From: Streptomyces sioyaensis
GTDB lineage: Bacteria; Actinomycetota; Actinomycetes; Streptomycetales; Streptomycetaceae
NCBI RefSeq assembly: GCF_004122735.1
Contig: NZ_SDIF01000029.1
Coordinates: 1 to 64,000, forward strand
Direction of reading: 5' to 3'
Length of the DNA stretch: 64,000 bases
Positions 41,600 to 50,704 of the stretch are shown here, piece after piece. Both the position numbers and the translations under genes were made by a program. Numbering within the stretch: position 1 is the stretch's first letter; each line of letters opens with the position of its first letter. A model generated the notes under the pieces. The model did not search any database and was not told where the DNA came from. It saw only the letters and a program-made list of their open reading frames with translations.

Positions 41600-42439
41600 A
41601 TGACGCCTGTCCCCGCCGCTCCGCCCGCCGCCCACCCCGTCGCCGACGCCTACGCCCGGCTCTCGGAGGTCTTCCCCGGCCTGCAGGTGACCACCTGGGA
41701 CGCGGCACCACCCAGCGGCGACGGCTGGGTGTGCGCGGCCGGTCTCGCGGCCGGCGGCGAGGCCCTGGAGACCTTTCTCACGCAGGACGACGCACAGATC
41801 CTCCGCGATTACGGACAGCGCGCCCGGCCGGACGTCGTCGCGAGCTTCGCCCTGCACCGCTACGCCTGGCCCGCCTGCCTGCTGATCACCCTCCCCTGGT
41901 TCCTGCACCGCCGGGTCCCGCGGCTGCCCGTGCAGGACGTGTCCTTCCAGCGGGAGCCGGGGCGGATGGCGGTGCGCATCGGCGCGTTCTGCTGCCTTCC
42001 GGACGATCCGGCGGCCGACCTGCCCGGCGCCCGGGTCGTACCGGACGAGGAGGCGCTGCGCGCGGAGGTGCGGGCTGCGGTGGCCGAGCACCTCGCCCCC
42101 GTCCTGGCCGGCTTCGCCGCGCGGACCCGGCGCGGGCCGCGGGCGCTGTGGGGCATGGCGTCCGACGAGCTCGTCGAGGGCCTGTGGTACCTGGGACATC
42201 TGCTGGGCGAGGAGCCGCGTGCGGTGGCCGCGCTGAAGCGGCTGCTGCCGGGCGCCACCGCGCCCTACGTCGGCGGTGCGGGATTCCGCGCCCTCACCGG
42301 GCCGGGCGGCGAGTCGCTACCGACCCGGGACCGCGCCAGCTGCTGCATGTACTACACCCTCCGCCCCGAGGACACCTGCGTCACCTGCCCGCGCACCTGC
42401 GACGCGGACCGCATCAAACGCCTCACTGCAACCACCTGA
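41600..42439 (+). CDS. fhuF: FhuF-like ferric siderophore reductase (2Fe-2S)
   Basis: A 279-residue protein of the FhuF/IucA-FhuF C-terminal type. The final 35 residues carry the unusual 2Fe-2S signature CC-x10-C-x2-C (SCCMYYTLRPEDTCVTCPRT). It reduces iron in siderophores in the cytosol to release Fe2+. ATG 41600 has GGTGG 9 bases upstream; a GTG at 41588 is an alternative. An iron box in front supports an iron-limitation role. No siderophore transporter genes are adjacent. Confidence 0.9.
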   Translation: MTPVPAAPPAAHPVADAYARLSEVFPGLQVTTWDAAPPSGDGWVCAAGLAAGGEALETFLTQDDAQILRDYGQRARPDVVASFALHRYAWPACLLITLPWFLHRRVPRLPVQDVSFQREPGRMAVRIGAFCCLPDDPAADLPGARVVPDEEALRAEVRAAVAEHLAPVLAGFAARTRRGPRALWGMASDELVEGLWYLGHLLGEEPRAVAALKRLLPGATAPYVGGAGFRALTGPGGESLPTRDRASCCMYYTLRPEDTCVTCPRTCDADRIKRLTATT

Positions 42440-42475
42440 CCCCCACGCCGCCCTTTCGGGTCGTCACATCCGAAC

Positions 42476-42718
42476 TCAACTCAGTACGGTGCACGAGGGA
42501 CGGTCCGCGTGGCCGCAGTCGCTGGTCGCCGCCGGGTCCTCGCCGCCGTGATGCGCACGGCGCCGGTGGAGGACGGCCACATCCCACCGCTCCAGTGTGT
42601 CGGCCTGCGGGGTGTCGCGGAGTCCGTCGTCGTAGGAGATGCGCAGGTGCAGCTCGGAGGGATCGCCGGGCAGCGTGCGCCTCAACCTCGACAGCCCAGC
42701 CTCACCGGTGATCAGCAA
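42476..42718 (-). other. Doubtful 80-codon frame
   Basis: A minus-strand frame from TTG 42718 reads LLITGEAGLSRLRRTLPGDP and LHLRISYDDGLRDTPQAD before becoming low-complexity. The first 50 residues look protein-like, but the start is poor and no family is recognised. It may be a small protein or a remnant. The rest of 42440-42777 shows nothing. Confidence 0.25.
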
Positions 42719-42777
42719 ACTCGACGATCACTCCACTCCCGAGACCGCCGGCTCAAGGTGACAGTGCCTTCGGGGGA

Positions 42778-44319
42778 TCAGGCGATGCCCTGGGCGAACG
42801 AAAAGAGTCGGTGCCGGTCGTACTTCCGCTTGACTGCGCGGAGCTTGGCGTAGTTTTCGCCGTAGTAGGCCGACTGCCAGTCCGCGAGCGACGGGTCGAT
42901 GAAATTCTGGTAGCTCTCGCCGTTCGAGTACGGGTCGATAGCCCGGAAGCCGTTGTCTGCCCAGGCCTGGCCGGCCTGCTCGTCCTCGGGCGTGTACTTC
43001 GGGTCATTGAGACCGAGCGAGTAGCCAACGTGGAACTCGGTGTCGCGGTGCACGAAGGCGGTGTCCCGGCGGCCCGGCTGCTTGGCTGCGCCGCCGAGTG
43101 CGAAGAAGCTGAGGAAGCGGAACTGGCCTGCTCGCGGGTTCGCGGTGAACGCCTCCAGGGCTTTCTCCACCCCCGTGTCCGGGATGGCCGCGGAGAACAG
43201 CCGACTGCGGTCGATCGCGTAGTTGGCCCGGGGTAGCTTCGCTTCGGGCGAGTAACCGACGGTGTGGCATTGGTCGGGAGTCAGGTCCGCGCAGTGGTAG
43301 TACGACATCATCGCTTTCTGGAAGGTCTGCTCCGCCACCCCGCGGGTGGCAGGGGCACTGCCGACGTCGGCCACCAGCGCGTCCAGGACCGGCGTGAACC
43401 TGCCAGGAGTCCCGAGCCAGCCGCCGTACACCAGCAGGTCGGGGCGGCCGGTGCCGGCGTCGAGCCACTGCACGCCCATTCCGGTTCCGAGATCGCGCGG
43501 CCCCGCGATGACCCACCGCTGCCACGCGGCGATGACCCGCTGCGCGGCCTCCCACGGCCAGGTCAGGTTGAAGTTCACGAAGGTCGGCACATGGGTGGGC
43601 CGCAGTTCGAAGCTGGTCACCACGCCGAAGTTGCCGCCGCCACCCCCGCGCAGCGCCCAGAACAGGTCCCGGTTCTCGGTGGCGGAGGCGGTGACGGCTC
43701 GGCCGTCGGCGAGTACCACCCGCGCGGATATCAGCCGGTCGCTGGCCATGCCGAACTTGCGGGTCTGCCAGCCCATGCCACCGCCCTGGACGAACCCGCC
43801 CGGGCAGACCCCGGGGCACAGCCCGCTGGCCAGCGACACCCCGCGCGGAGCCAGCTTGGTCAGCGCGTCGACCTGCTGGACGCCCGGCCCCATGACCACT
43901 GTGTTCTTCGACAGCCGGACCGAGTTGAGCCGCGACACGTCCAGCACGACACCGGTGGTGGTGGAGTAGCCGGCGAAGCTGTGCCCGCCGCTGCGAGGCA
44001 CCAGGCGCAGCGCGTTGTCCTGAGCGAATGCGAGCGTGGTCCGGACGTCCCGCTCGGTCGCGCAGTACGCGACGGCCTGCGGGCGGATCACATCGAACTG
44101 GCCTATCGCCAGACGCCTGGCCTGCTCGTAGGCGGCGTCGGTCGGCAGGACGAGGTCGCCGCTGAGGTGGGTGCCGAGCCTGGACCAGTCGGGGCCCGTC
44201 TTGCCCCGAGAGGCGATGCGCGAGGTCACGGCCGTCGCGGTCCCGGCGATCACCCCTCCACCTATCGCGCCGACGGCGGCTCCGGCACCCAGTCTCAGGG
44301 TGGTGCGACGGTTGAGCAT
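42778..44319 (-). CDS. Tat-exported FAD-linked oxidoreductase (BBE-like)
   Basis: A 513-residue flavoprotein of the berberine bridge/hexose oxidase family. A twin-arginine signal RRTTLRLGAGAAVGAIGGG starts at residue 4. The FAD domain has LVPRSGGHSFAGYS (His for covalent flavin) and GLCPGVCPGGFVQGGGMGW (candidate Cys link), with ALRGGGGGNFGVVTSFEL. The C-terminal BBE motif is YYGENYAKLRAVKRKYDRHRLF. Such enzymes oxidise sugars, alcohols or alkaloid-like substrates outside the cytoplasm. ATG 44319 follows AGGGGAG. A decayed transposase lies immediately upstream in the same frame. Confidence 0.92.
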   Translation of the reverse strand: MLNRRTTLRLGAGAAVGAIGGGVIAGTATAVTSRIASRGKTGPDWSRLGTHLSGDLVLPTDAAYEQARRLAIGQFDVIRPQAVAYCATERDVRTTLAFAQDNALRLVPRSGGHSFAGYSTTTGVVLDVSRLNSVRLSKNTVVMGPGVQQVDALTKLAPRGVSLASGLCPGVCPGGFVQGGGMGWQTRKFGMASDRLISARVVLADGRAVTASATENRDLFWALRGGGGGNFGVVTSFELRPTHVPTFVNFNLTWPWEAAQRVIAAWQRWVIAGPRDLGTGMGVQWLDAGTGRPDLLVYGGWLGTPGRFTPVLDALVADVGSAPATRGVAEQTFQKAMMSYYHCADLTPDQCHTVGYSPEAKLPRANYAIDRSRLFSAAIPDTGVEKALEAFTANPRAGQFRFLSFFALGGAAKQPGRRDTAFVHRDTEFHVGYSLGLNDPKYTPEDEQAGQAWADNGFRAIDPYSNGESYQNFIDPSLADWQSAYYGENYAKLRAVKRKYDRHRLFSFAQGIA

Positions 44320-44339
44320 GGTTCTCCCCTTGCTGGATT

Positions 44340-44760
44340 CATCGGGTGTGAGTGCAGGACGCAGGTGGCGCCGGCGGCGGAAGTGCGGCGAGATCTGGCT
44401 GAACACCGGCAGGAACTGTTGGGCTGCCACAGGCGGACGGAAGCCCTTCATTGCACGTTCGCGCTTCCTTGGAGTTCTCGGCGCGGTGGTGCAGTCCCTT
44501 GTGCGAACGATGCTCGACCGAGGGCATCAGGGCGCGGTGCCGCAGCCCTTCAGCATGTTGGTGACCAGTACCCGCGGTATCTGCTACTGCTTCATGAGCT
44601 GGCCAGGAGGCGCTCGGCGGCCTTGGCGTTCCGCCGGGATCGGACCAGGGTGTCTAAGACGTTGCGGAAGCTGAGCGGGAAGCGGTGGTACAGCCACACG
44701 CAACGCGAGATGACCTCCGGCGGGTACCGGAACAGCTTGTACGATGGCGACACCGCGTAC
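44340..44760 (-). mobile_element. Decayed IS6/IS240-family transposase
   Basis: Pieces of an IS6-type transposase appear in order on the minus strand but in different frames: SPSYKLFRYPPEVISRCVWL and YHRFPLSFRNV (N-terminal), RRNAKAAERLL, then LMKQ-stop-QIPRVLVTNMLK, then PSVEHRSHKGLHHRAENSKE and FLPVFSQISPHFRRRRHLR (C-terminal). At least two frameshifts, a stop and an internal deletion removing the first catalytic Asp are present. Its last frame runs straight into the FAD oxidoreductase start. No terminal inverted repeats were recognised. Confidence 0.8.
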
Positions 44761-45550
44761 ACGAACAGCCCCTTCCGGATCTCCACAGCCAGCAGCGCAA
44801 CGGTCGCTTGGATTCTTCAGCGGCTCGCGCTAGGGAAACCTCTAACGGTCCGCAGTTGTTCGGCGCCGAGCTCTCGGTCCGCAGGAAGCCCCGCACGGCT
44901 CTGCTACTGAGGTTTTCAGGGTGGCGTCGGTGGTGTGATGGGTAGGCCACGGTGGCCCGCAACGTCGCCGTGAACACGTTCGGCAGGGGGAAGGGGAGGT
45001 TGCCCCGCCAGCATGCAGGGGCCGCCACCAGAGTCGTTCCCGTCGACCCACTGACCGTGATGGTGACCGGCGGGGTGGTGACCCCTGTGCACGAACAGGC
45101 CGTGCCCGTCGAGGTGACCGTGTTGCGAGCCCTCCAGGACTGATGTCGTCATCAGCTCCATCGCAACCGGGACGCGGCGCGATCACGAGCGGCCGGGAGC
45201 GAGCTCTCACCTGACGGCCCGTCACGAAAATCGGCATCAGGTCAGCATCAGGGCTACTGAAGACGCCTGAAGGTGGCCACACATCGGACGCACGGTCACG
45301 CTCGCCGAGACCACCCCACGGCACGGTATGCAGACACGAATCGATGCTCGACCCCGCGCCCCGATCCCCTGCCTCACCCGCCAGGATGATCCAACTCGAA
45401 CGCAACTTCTCCTCAAAGAGCGACAGTTCGATATCAAGGTGACCTTCTCGCACCCCTTGGCGCCCACTTGCTTCGAATGCCTCGGTTACGGCAGCGGCTT
45501 CCGTCAGGATGGCGCGCGAAAAGCGGACCGCGACACAAAGGGATCCCGGA
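44761..45550. other. Gene-poor stretch between IS remnant and DUF2637 gene
   Basis: About 790 bases without a supported gene. On the minus strand 45143-44940 a frame reads TVTSTGTACSCTGVTTPPVT and GNLPFPLPNVFTATLRATVA, which looks like part of a secreted protein but has no proper start or end. It is probably debris from the same rearrangement that left the transposase remnant. Base composition is less GC-rich than average. Confidence 0.4.
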
Positions 45551-46633
45551 ATGAGAATGACCGACATATCGCTTGATTGGCTGGTTCCCGGAGCCCTGGT
45601 GCTCGTCGGCGTGCCGGTCGCGGTGGCGCTGGTGGTGCGCGGTCGGCGGGCGGCCGCACGGTCCGCCGCCGGCGACTCGTGGGAGCGCAGCGAGGAGCGC
45701 CGCCGGCGCAAGGAGACCGTCTTCGCCTCGGCCTCCTATCTGCTGCTGTTCTGCTGTGCGGCGGTCGCCGCCGCACTGTCCTTCCACGGTCTGGTCGGCT
45801 TCGGCGTACAGAACCTCAACCTCTCCGGGGGCTGGGAGTATCTGGTGCCGTTCGGGCTCGACGGCGCGGCGATGTTCTGCTCCGTACTCGCCGTGCGGGA
45901 GGCCAGCCACGGTGACGCGGCGCTCGGCTCCCGGATGCTGGTGTGGACCTTCGCGGGAGCCGCTGCCTGGTTCAACTGGGTGCACGCGCCGCGCGGCCTG
46001 GACCACGCCGGTGCGCCGCAGTTCTTCGCCGGGATGTCGCTGTCGGCCGCGGTCCTCTTCGACCGGGCGCTGAAGCAGACCCGCCGGGCAGCGCTGCGCG
46101 AACAGGGACTGGTGCCGCGTCCGCTGCCGCAGATCCGGATCGTCCGCTGGCTGCGCGCGCCTCGGGAGACCTTCGCCGCCTGGTCGCTGATGCTGCTGGA
46201 GGGCGTACGGACGCTGGACGAGGCGGTCGAGGAGGTGCGGGAGGACCGTCGGCAGAGCGAGCAGAATCGTCTGCGCAGACGCGAGCAGGGCAAGCTCGAC
46301 CGGGCCAGGATCAAGGCCATCAACCGGCAGCACCGCAGCTGGGGCCGCGGCGGCCGGCAACTGGCGGTGACGCAGGCGGCGTCGGCCGCCGCGGAGGTGG
46401 CCGGCCCGGACCCGGCCATAGCCGGCGAGCCGCAGCCGCCGCTCACCGGGGAGCCGCCGGCGCACTCCCGTCCGGCCCTGAAGGCCGTGTCCGGTGCTGA
46501 GGCCGGGGGCGCCGATGCCGCTGCCGGTCCCCCGCGGGCCGTCGATCTCACCGCCGAGGACGACACCCAGACGATTCCGCGGCTGGACTCCCTGGAGGAG
46601 AAGCTCGCCGAGATCGAACGGCAATTCGGCTGA
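45551..46633 (+). CDS. DUF2637 membrane protein
   Basis: A 360-residue protein. The first membrane helix is at residues 10-30, then a charged RRRR stretch and a DUF2637 core: SASYLLLFCCAAVAAALSFH, LVPFGLDGAAMFCSVLAVRE, WTFAGAAAWFNWVHAPRG and FFAGMSLSAAVLFDRAL, giving four more helices. The C-terminal 150 residues are a cytosolic, charged coiled region (DEAVEEVREDRRQSEQN). DUF2637 proteins occur with plasmid-transfer and developmental genes in actinomycetes, but the function is unknown. ATG 45551 is 8 bases after AAAGGGA. Confidence 0.85.
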   Translation: MRMTDISLDWLVPGALVLVGVPVAVALVVRGRRAAARSAAGDSWERSEERRRRKETVFASASYLLLFCCAAVAAALSFHGLVGFGVQNLNLSGGWEYLVPFGLDGAAMFCSVLAVREASHGDAALGSRMLVWTFAGAAAWFNWVHAPRGLDHAGAPQFFAGMSLSAAVLFDRALKQTRRAALREQGLVPRPLPQIRIVRWLRAPRETFAAWSLMLLEGVRTLDEAVEEVREDRRQSEQNRLRRREQGKLDRARIKAINRQHRSWGRGGRQLAVTQAASAAAEVAGPDPAIAGEPQPPLTGEPPAHSRPALKAVSGAEAGGADAAAGPPRAVDLTAEDDTQTIPRLDSLEEKLAEIERQFG

Positions 46634-46672
46634 CCGGTGGCGGACCGCGCCGGCCGGCGCACCCGCCCCGGG

Positions 46673-47146
46673 TCAGGCCGGTCCGCCGCCCAGCTCGAAC
46701 CACACGCTCTTGCCGAGGCTCTCGGTGCGGATCCCCCACGCATCGGCTAAGGAACGCACCAGCATCAGCCCGCGGCCGGAGGTCCCGTCGGTGGTCGGGG
46801 CGCGCGGCTCGGGGCGCCCGGGGACGAAGTCCCGGACCTCCACCCGCAGCCGGTCACCGACCCGGGCCGTGACGACGGCACCGCCCTCGGCATGCACCAG
46901 GGCGTTGGTGACCAGTTCGCTGGTGAGCAGGGTGGCGACTTCCATGAGCTCACCGCCCCCCGGCACCGTCCAGCGGCTCAGCAGCTGGCGCAGCTCGCGG
47001 CGCACCTCGCCGACCGCCTTCAGGTCCGCATGGCGCACCTTCCGCTCCAGTACGCCCGGCGCCCGCGCGGCGCTCCCGCCGCCCCGGCTCCCCTCGATGC
47101 CGCGCTCTCCTCTGTCCCGTTCCTCGCGCCGCACAGGCTGACGCAT
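46673..47146 (-). CDS. Anti-sigma-type ATP-binding protein (HATPase_c)
   Basis: A 157-residue GHKL ATPase of the RsbW-like group common in Streptomyces. After a charged N-terminus, AVGEVRRELRQLLSRW leads to the N-box ATLLTSELVTNALVHA and the G-box TSGRGLMLVRSLADAWG. Such proteins act as serine kinases or partner-switch anti-sigma factors. ATG 47146 has GGGGAG just upstream; an ATG at 47206 is possible. The target is not adjacent; the large SpoIIE-type phosphatase at 56805 is a potential partner. Confidence 0.85.
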   Translation of the reverse strand: MRQPVRREERDRGERGIEGSRGGGSAARAPGVLERKVRHADLKAVGEVRRELRQLLSRWTVPGGGELMEVATLLTSELVTNALVHAEGGAVVTARVGDRLRVEVRDFVPGRPEPRAPTTDGTSGRGLMLVRSLADAWGIRTESLGKSVWFELGGGPA

Positions 47147-47349
47147 GCTCTCCCCCGCCCCCAACGAACTTCGGCGCTCTGCCTCGAACAGCCTCACGGT
47201 CAGCATGCCCATCGGATCAGCCGCCATGCTTCCGCCCGCGGGGTCACCGGTGCACGCCCCGCGCGCCGGGTGAGCCCCCCGTGTTCCCGTGGGTATGCCT
47301 GACCCGAGCCCGTCGTGGAACCCCGCCGGACCGGGCCGCGCCGGGGGTG

Positions 47350-47393
47350 CTCCCCGGCCACCCGCCGGGGGCGCGCCCCCGGCGCACGGGGAG
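47350..47393 (+). promoter_or_regulatory. Strong hairpin in mannosidase leader
   Basis: A perfect 20-base palindrome GCCGGGGGCGCGCCCCCGGC (47364-47383) is nested in CTCCCC/GGGGAG arms (47350-47355 and 47388-47393). It ends about 10 bases before the ribosome site of the GH38 gene, so it may influence its expression. Confidence 0.45.
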
Positions 47394-47413
47394 AACGAAC
47401 GTGAGGAGCCGCT

Positions 47414-50400
47414 GTGCACGACGACCGACTGCTGGTGGAGGGGCGCCTGGAGCGGGCGCTGAGGCAGTTCATCAGGCCCGCGCAGTACGCGGCGCGGGTG
47501 CCGTTGCGGCTCTCGGTCTGGCATCCGCCGGGAGAGCCCGTCCCGGTGGGCGAGGCGCTGGAGGCCGCGTACGAACCGTTCGCGGTCGGTGAGGCGTGGG
47601 GGCCGCCGTGGTCCACCAGCTGGTTCCGGCTGGCGGGCCGGGTGCCGCAGGAGTGGGCCGGGCGGCGGGTGGAGGCCGTCATCGACCCCGGCTTCAGCGG
47701 CGACGGGCCCGGTTTCCAGGCCGAGGGGCTGGTCTACGACGCCGACGGCGTACCGCTCAAGGGCATCCATCCGCACAACCGGCACATCCCCGTGGGCGCA
47801 CCGGCCGACGGCGGTGAGGAGGTCCGGCTGCTGCTGGAGGCCGCCGCGAACCCGGCGGTGCTGCGGGACTTCTCCCCCACCGACCTCGGCGATGTCCGCA
47901 CCGCGCCCCGTCGGCCGCTGTACCGCTTCGCCGCGGCGGATCTCGCGGTGCTCGACGAGACCGTCTGGCAGCTGGTCCTCGACATCGAGGTGCTGTCGGA
48001 GCTGATGCACGAGCTGCCCGTGGACCGCCCGCGCCGGCCCGAGATCCTGCGGGCCCTGGAGGACATGCTGGACGCGCTCGATCTGCACGACGTCGGCGGC
48101 ACGGCGGCCGCGGGCCGGGCCGCGCTGGCGGAGGTGCTCCGCCGCCCGGCCGCCGCCAGCGCGCACCGCGTCTCGGCCGCCGGCCATGCGCACATCGACT
48201 CCGCCTGGCTGTGGCCGCTGCGCGAGACCGTACGCAAGGCCTCCCGCACCTTCGCCAATGTCACCCAGCTCGCCAAGGACTACCCGGAGCTGGTGTTCGC
48301 CTGCTCCCAGGCGCAGCAGTACGCCTGGGTCAAGGAGCACCAGCCGCACATCTGGGATCGCATCAAGGAGGCCGTACGGGACGGCAACTGGGCGCCGGTC
48401 GGCTCGATGTGGGTGGAGTCCGACGCCAATATGCCCGGCGGTGAGGCGCTGGCCCGCCAGCTCGTGCACGGCAAGCGCTTCTTCCTTGAGGAGCTGGGGG
48501 TGGAGACCGAGGAGATCTGGCTGCCGGACTCGTTCGGCTACACGGCCGCCTTCCCACAGCTGGCCCATCTGGCCGGGGTGAAGTGGTTCCTGACCCAGAA
48601 GCTGTCGTGGAACCAGACCGACCGGATGCCGCACCACACGTTCTGGTGGGAAGGCATCGACGGCACCCGCGTCTTCACCCACTTCCCCCCGGTCGACACC
48701 TACAACGCCCAGTTCCACGCCCGCGAACTCGCCCACGCCGAACGGAACTTCGCCGACAAGGGCCGGGCCACCCGCTCCCTGGTGCCGTTCGGCTGGGGCG
48801 ACGGCGGCGGCGGGCCGACCCGCGAGATGCTGGAGCGGGCCCGTCGGCTGCGCTCTCTGGAGGGCTCACCGCGGGTGGAGATCGAGCCGCCGGCACGGTT
48901 CTTCGCGGCCGCGCACGAGGAGTACGGTGCGACGGCGCCGGTCTGGTCGGGCGAGCTGTACCTCCAGTTCCACCGCGGTACGTACACCTCGCAGGCGAAG
49001 ACCAAACAGGGCAACCGGCGCAGTGAACATCTGCTGCGCGAGGCGGAGTTGTGGGCCGCGACGGCCGCCGTACGGGCGGGTGAGGCCTCCGTACGGGCGA
49101 ACGGGCGCGCCGCGTACCGCTACCCGTACGAAGCACTCGACCGCCTGTGGAAGACCGTCCTGCTGCACCAGTTCCACGACATCCTGCCGGGCTCGTCCAT
49201 CGCCTGGGTGCATCGCGAGGCCCGGGAGACCTATGCGGCGGTCGAGGCCGAGCTGACCGGGATCATCGAGGCGGCGATCGGCGCGCTGGACGATCCGGAA
49301 GCGGAGCCGGCGGGTCTGCCAACGGTGTTCAACGCCTCGCCCTACGACCGGGACGAGATCGTCGAACTGCCCGCGGGGGACGCGGCCCCGGGCGGACGCA
49401 CCGCCGTCGCGGTCCACGTCCCGGCGCTGGGCTCGGCCGCCGTCCGCCCGCCCGGACCGGACTCCCCCACCCCGCCGCCGGCGCCCGTCCGGACCGGGAC
49501 CGGCGCCGACGGCGACCTCACCCTCGACAACGGGCTGCTGCGGGTGCGGCTCGACACCGACGGGCTGCTGGTGTCCGTACGCGATCTGCACGCCGGGCGG
49601 GAGGTCCTGGCGCCTGGCGCCCGCGGCAATCTGCTGCAGCTGCACCCCGACCACCCCAACCAGTACGACGCCTGGGACCTCGACCGGCACTACCGCAACC
49701 GGCACACCGATCTGACCGACGCCGAGTCCGTCGAGCTGGCCGCGGCCGGGCCGCTGTCCGCGACGGTGCGGGTGACCAGGGCGTTCGGCGCGTCCCGGAT
49801 CGTCCAGGAGCTGACCCTGCGGGCCGGCTCGCACCGCCTCGACATCCGCACCGACATCGACTGGCACGAGTCGGAAAAGGTGCTCAAGGCCGCCTTCCCG
49901 CTGGATGTGCACGCCGAACGGTCCACCTCCGAGGTGCAGTTCGGACACGTCCACCGCCCCACGCACACCAACACCAGCTGGGACGCCGCCCGTTTCGAGA
50001 TCTGCGCCCACCGCTGGCTGCGGGTCGCCGAGCCCGGCTACGGCGTCGCGCTGCTCAACGACTCGACGTACGGCCATGACGTCACCCGCACCCCGCACCC
50101 CGAGGGCCTGGGCACGACGGTGCGGCTGACCCTGCTGCGCGCACCGCACAGCCCCGACCCCGAGACCGACCAGGGCACCCACCGCTTCACCTATGCGCTG
50201 CTGCCGGGCGCCGGCACCGGAGAAGCCGTCGCCGAGGGCCTGGCCCTCAACCTCCCGCTGCGCACCGCCGCCACCCCGCCCGTCCCGCCGCTGATCCGCG
50301 TCGACCACCCGGCCCTGACCGTGGAGTCGGTCAAGCTCGCCGAGGACCGCAGCGGCGATGTGGTGGTGCGGCTGTACGAGTCCCACGGCGGACGGGCGAG

Positions 50401-50569
50401 CGGCACCCTCTCCCCCGGCTTCCCCGTCGAACGGGCCACCGTCACCGACCTGTTGGAGCGTCCGCTGCACCGGGAGGAGGAGGGGCCGACCTCCGATCTG
50501 ACGGTCGAGCTGCGGCCGTTCCAGATCCTCACGCTGCGGCTGCGCCCCCAGCACCCGCCGGCGGGCTGA
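47414..50569 (+). CDS. GH38 family alpha-mannosidase
   Basis: A 1051-residue glycoside hydrolase family 38 enzyme. The zinc-site H-x-D is in GHAHIDSAWLWPLRET (about residue 258), and the catalytic nucleophile Asp is in EIWLPDSFGYTAAFPQL. Central helical and C-terminal beta domains (from about 690) have normal length. No signal peptide, so it is cytosolic. It would trim alpha-mannosides, for example from imported glycans or mannoconjugates. GTG 47414 follows GAGGAG. No sugar transporter neighbours are seen. Confidence 0.95.
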   Translation: MHDDRLLVEGRLERALRQFIRPAQYAARVPLRLSVWHPPGEPVPVGEALEAAYEPFAVGEAWGPPWSTSWFRLAGRVPQEWAGRRVEAVIDPGFSGDGPGFQAEGLVYDADGVPLKGIHPHNRHIPVGAPADGGEEVRLLLEAAANPAVLRDFSPTDLGDVRTAPRRPLYRFAAADLAVLDETVWQLVLDIEVLSELMHELPVDRPRRPEILRALEDMLDALDLHDVGGTAAAGRAALAEVLRRPAAASAHRVSAAGHAHIDSAWLWPLRETVRKASRTFANVTQLAKDYPELVFACSQAQQYAWVKEHQPHIWDRIKEAVRDGNWAPVGSMWVESDANMPGGEALARQLVHGKRFFLEELGVETEEIWLPDSFGYTAAFPQLAHLAGVKWFLTQKLSWNQTDRMPHHTFWWEGIDGTRVFTHFPPVDTYNAQFHARELAHAERNFADKGRATRSLVPFGWGDGGGGPTREMLERARRLRSLEGSPRVEIEPPARFFAAAHEEYGATAPVWSGELYLQFHRGTYTSQAKTKQGNRRSEHLLREAELWAATAAVRAGEASVRANGRAAYRYPYEALDRLWKTVLLHQFHDILPGSSIAWVHREARETYAAVEAELTGIIEAAIGALDDPEAEPAGLPTVFNASPYDRDEIVELPAGDAAPGGRTAVAVHVPALGSAAVRPPGPDSPTPPPAPVRTGTGADGDLTLDNGLLRVRLDTDGLLVSVRDLHAGREVLAPGARGNLLQLHPDHPNQYDAWDLDRHYRNRHTDLTDAESVELAAAGPLSATVRVTRAFGASRIVQELTLRAGSHRLDIRTDIDWHESEKVLKAAFPLDVHAERSTSEVQFGHVHRPTHTNTSWDAARFEICAHRWLRVAEPGYGVALLNDSTYGHDVTRTPHPEGLGTTVRLTLLRAPHSPDPETDQGTHRFTYALLPGAGTGEAVAEGLALNLPLRTAATPPVPPLIRVDHPALTVESVKLAEDRSGDVVVRLYESHGGRASGTLSPGFPVERATVTDLLERPLHREEEGPTSDLTVELRPFQILTLRLRPQHPPAG

Positions 50570-50704
50570 GCGCGAAACCGCGCGCGGAGCCTGCGCGGAA
50601 TTCAGCCACCGCCGGGCGGCGCTTCCGGCCGCCTCGCACGCCCGGCGTTCCGCTCGGAGCCGGGTCGTCCGCCACCACAGGCGATGGCCTGGGGGTGAAG
50701 CCGG

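Noticed and set aside
44940..45143. Possible secreted protein fragment on the minus strand
   Set aside because: The Thr/Val-rich stretch has no start, no stop boundary consistent with a gene and no recognised family. It is only mentioned as debris.
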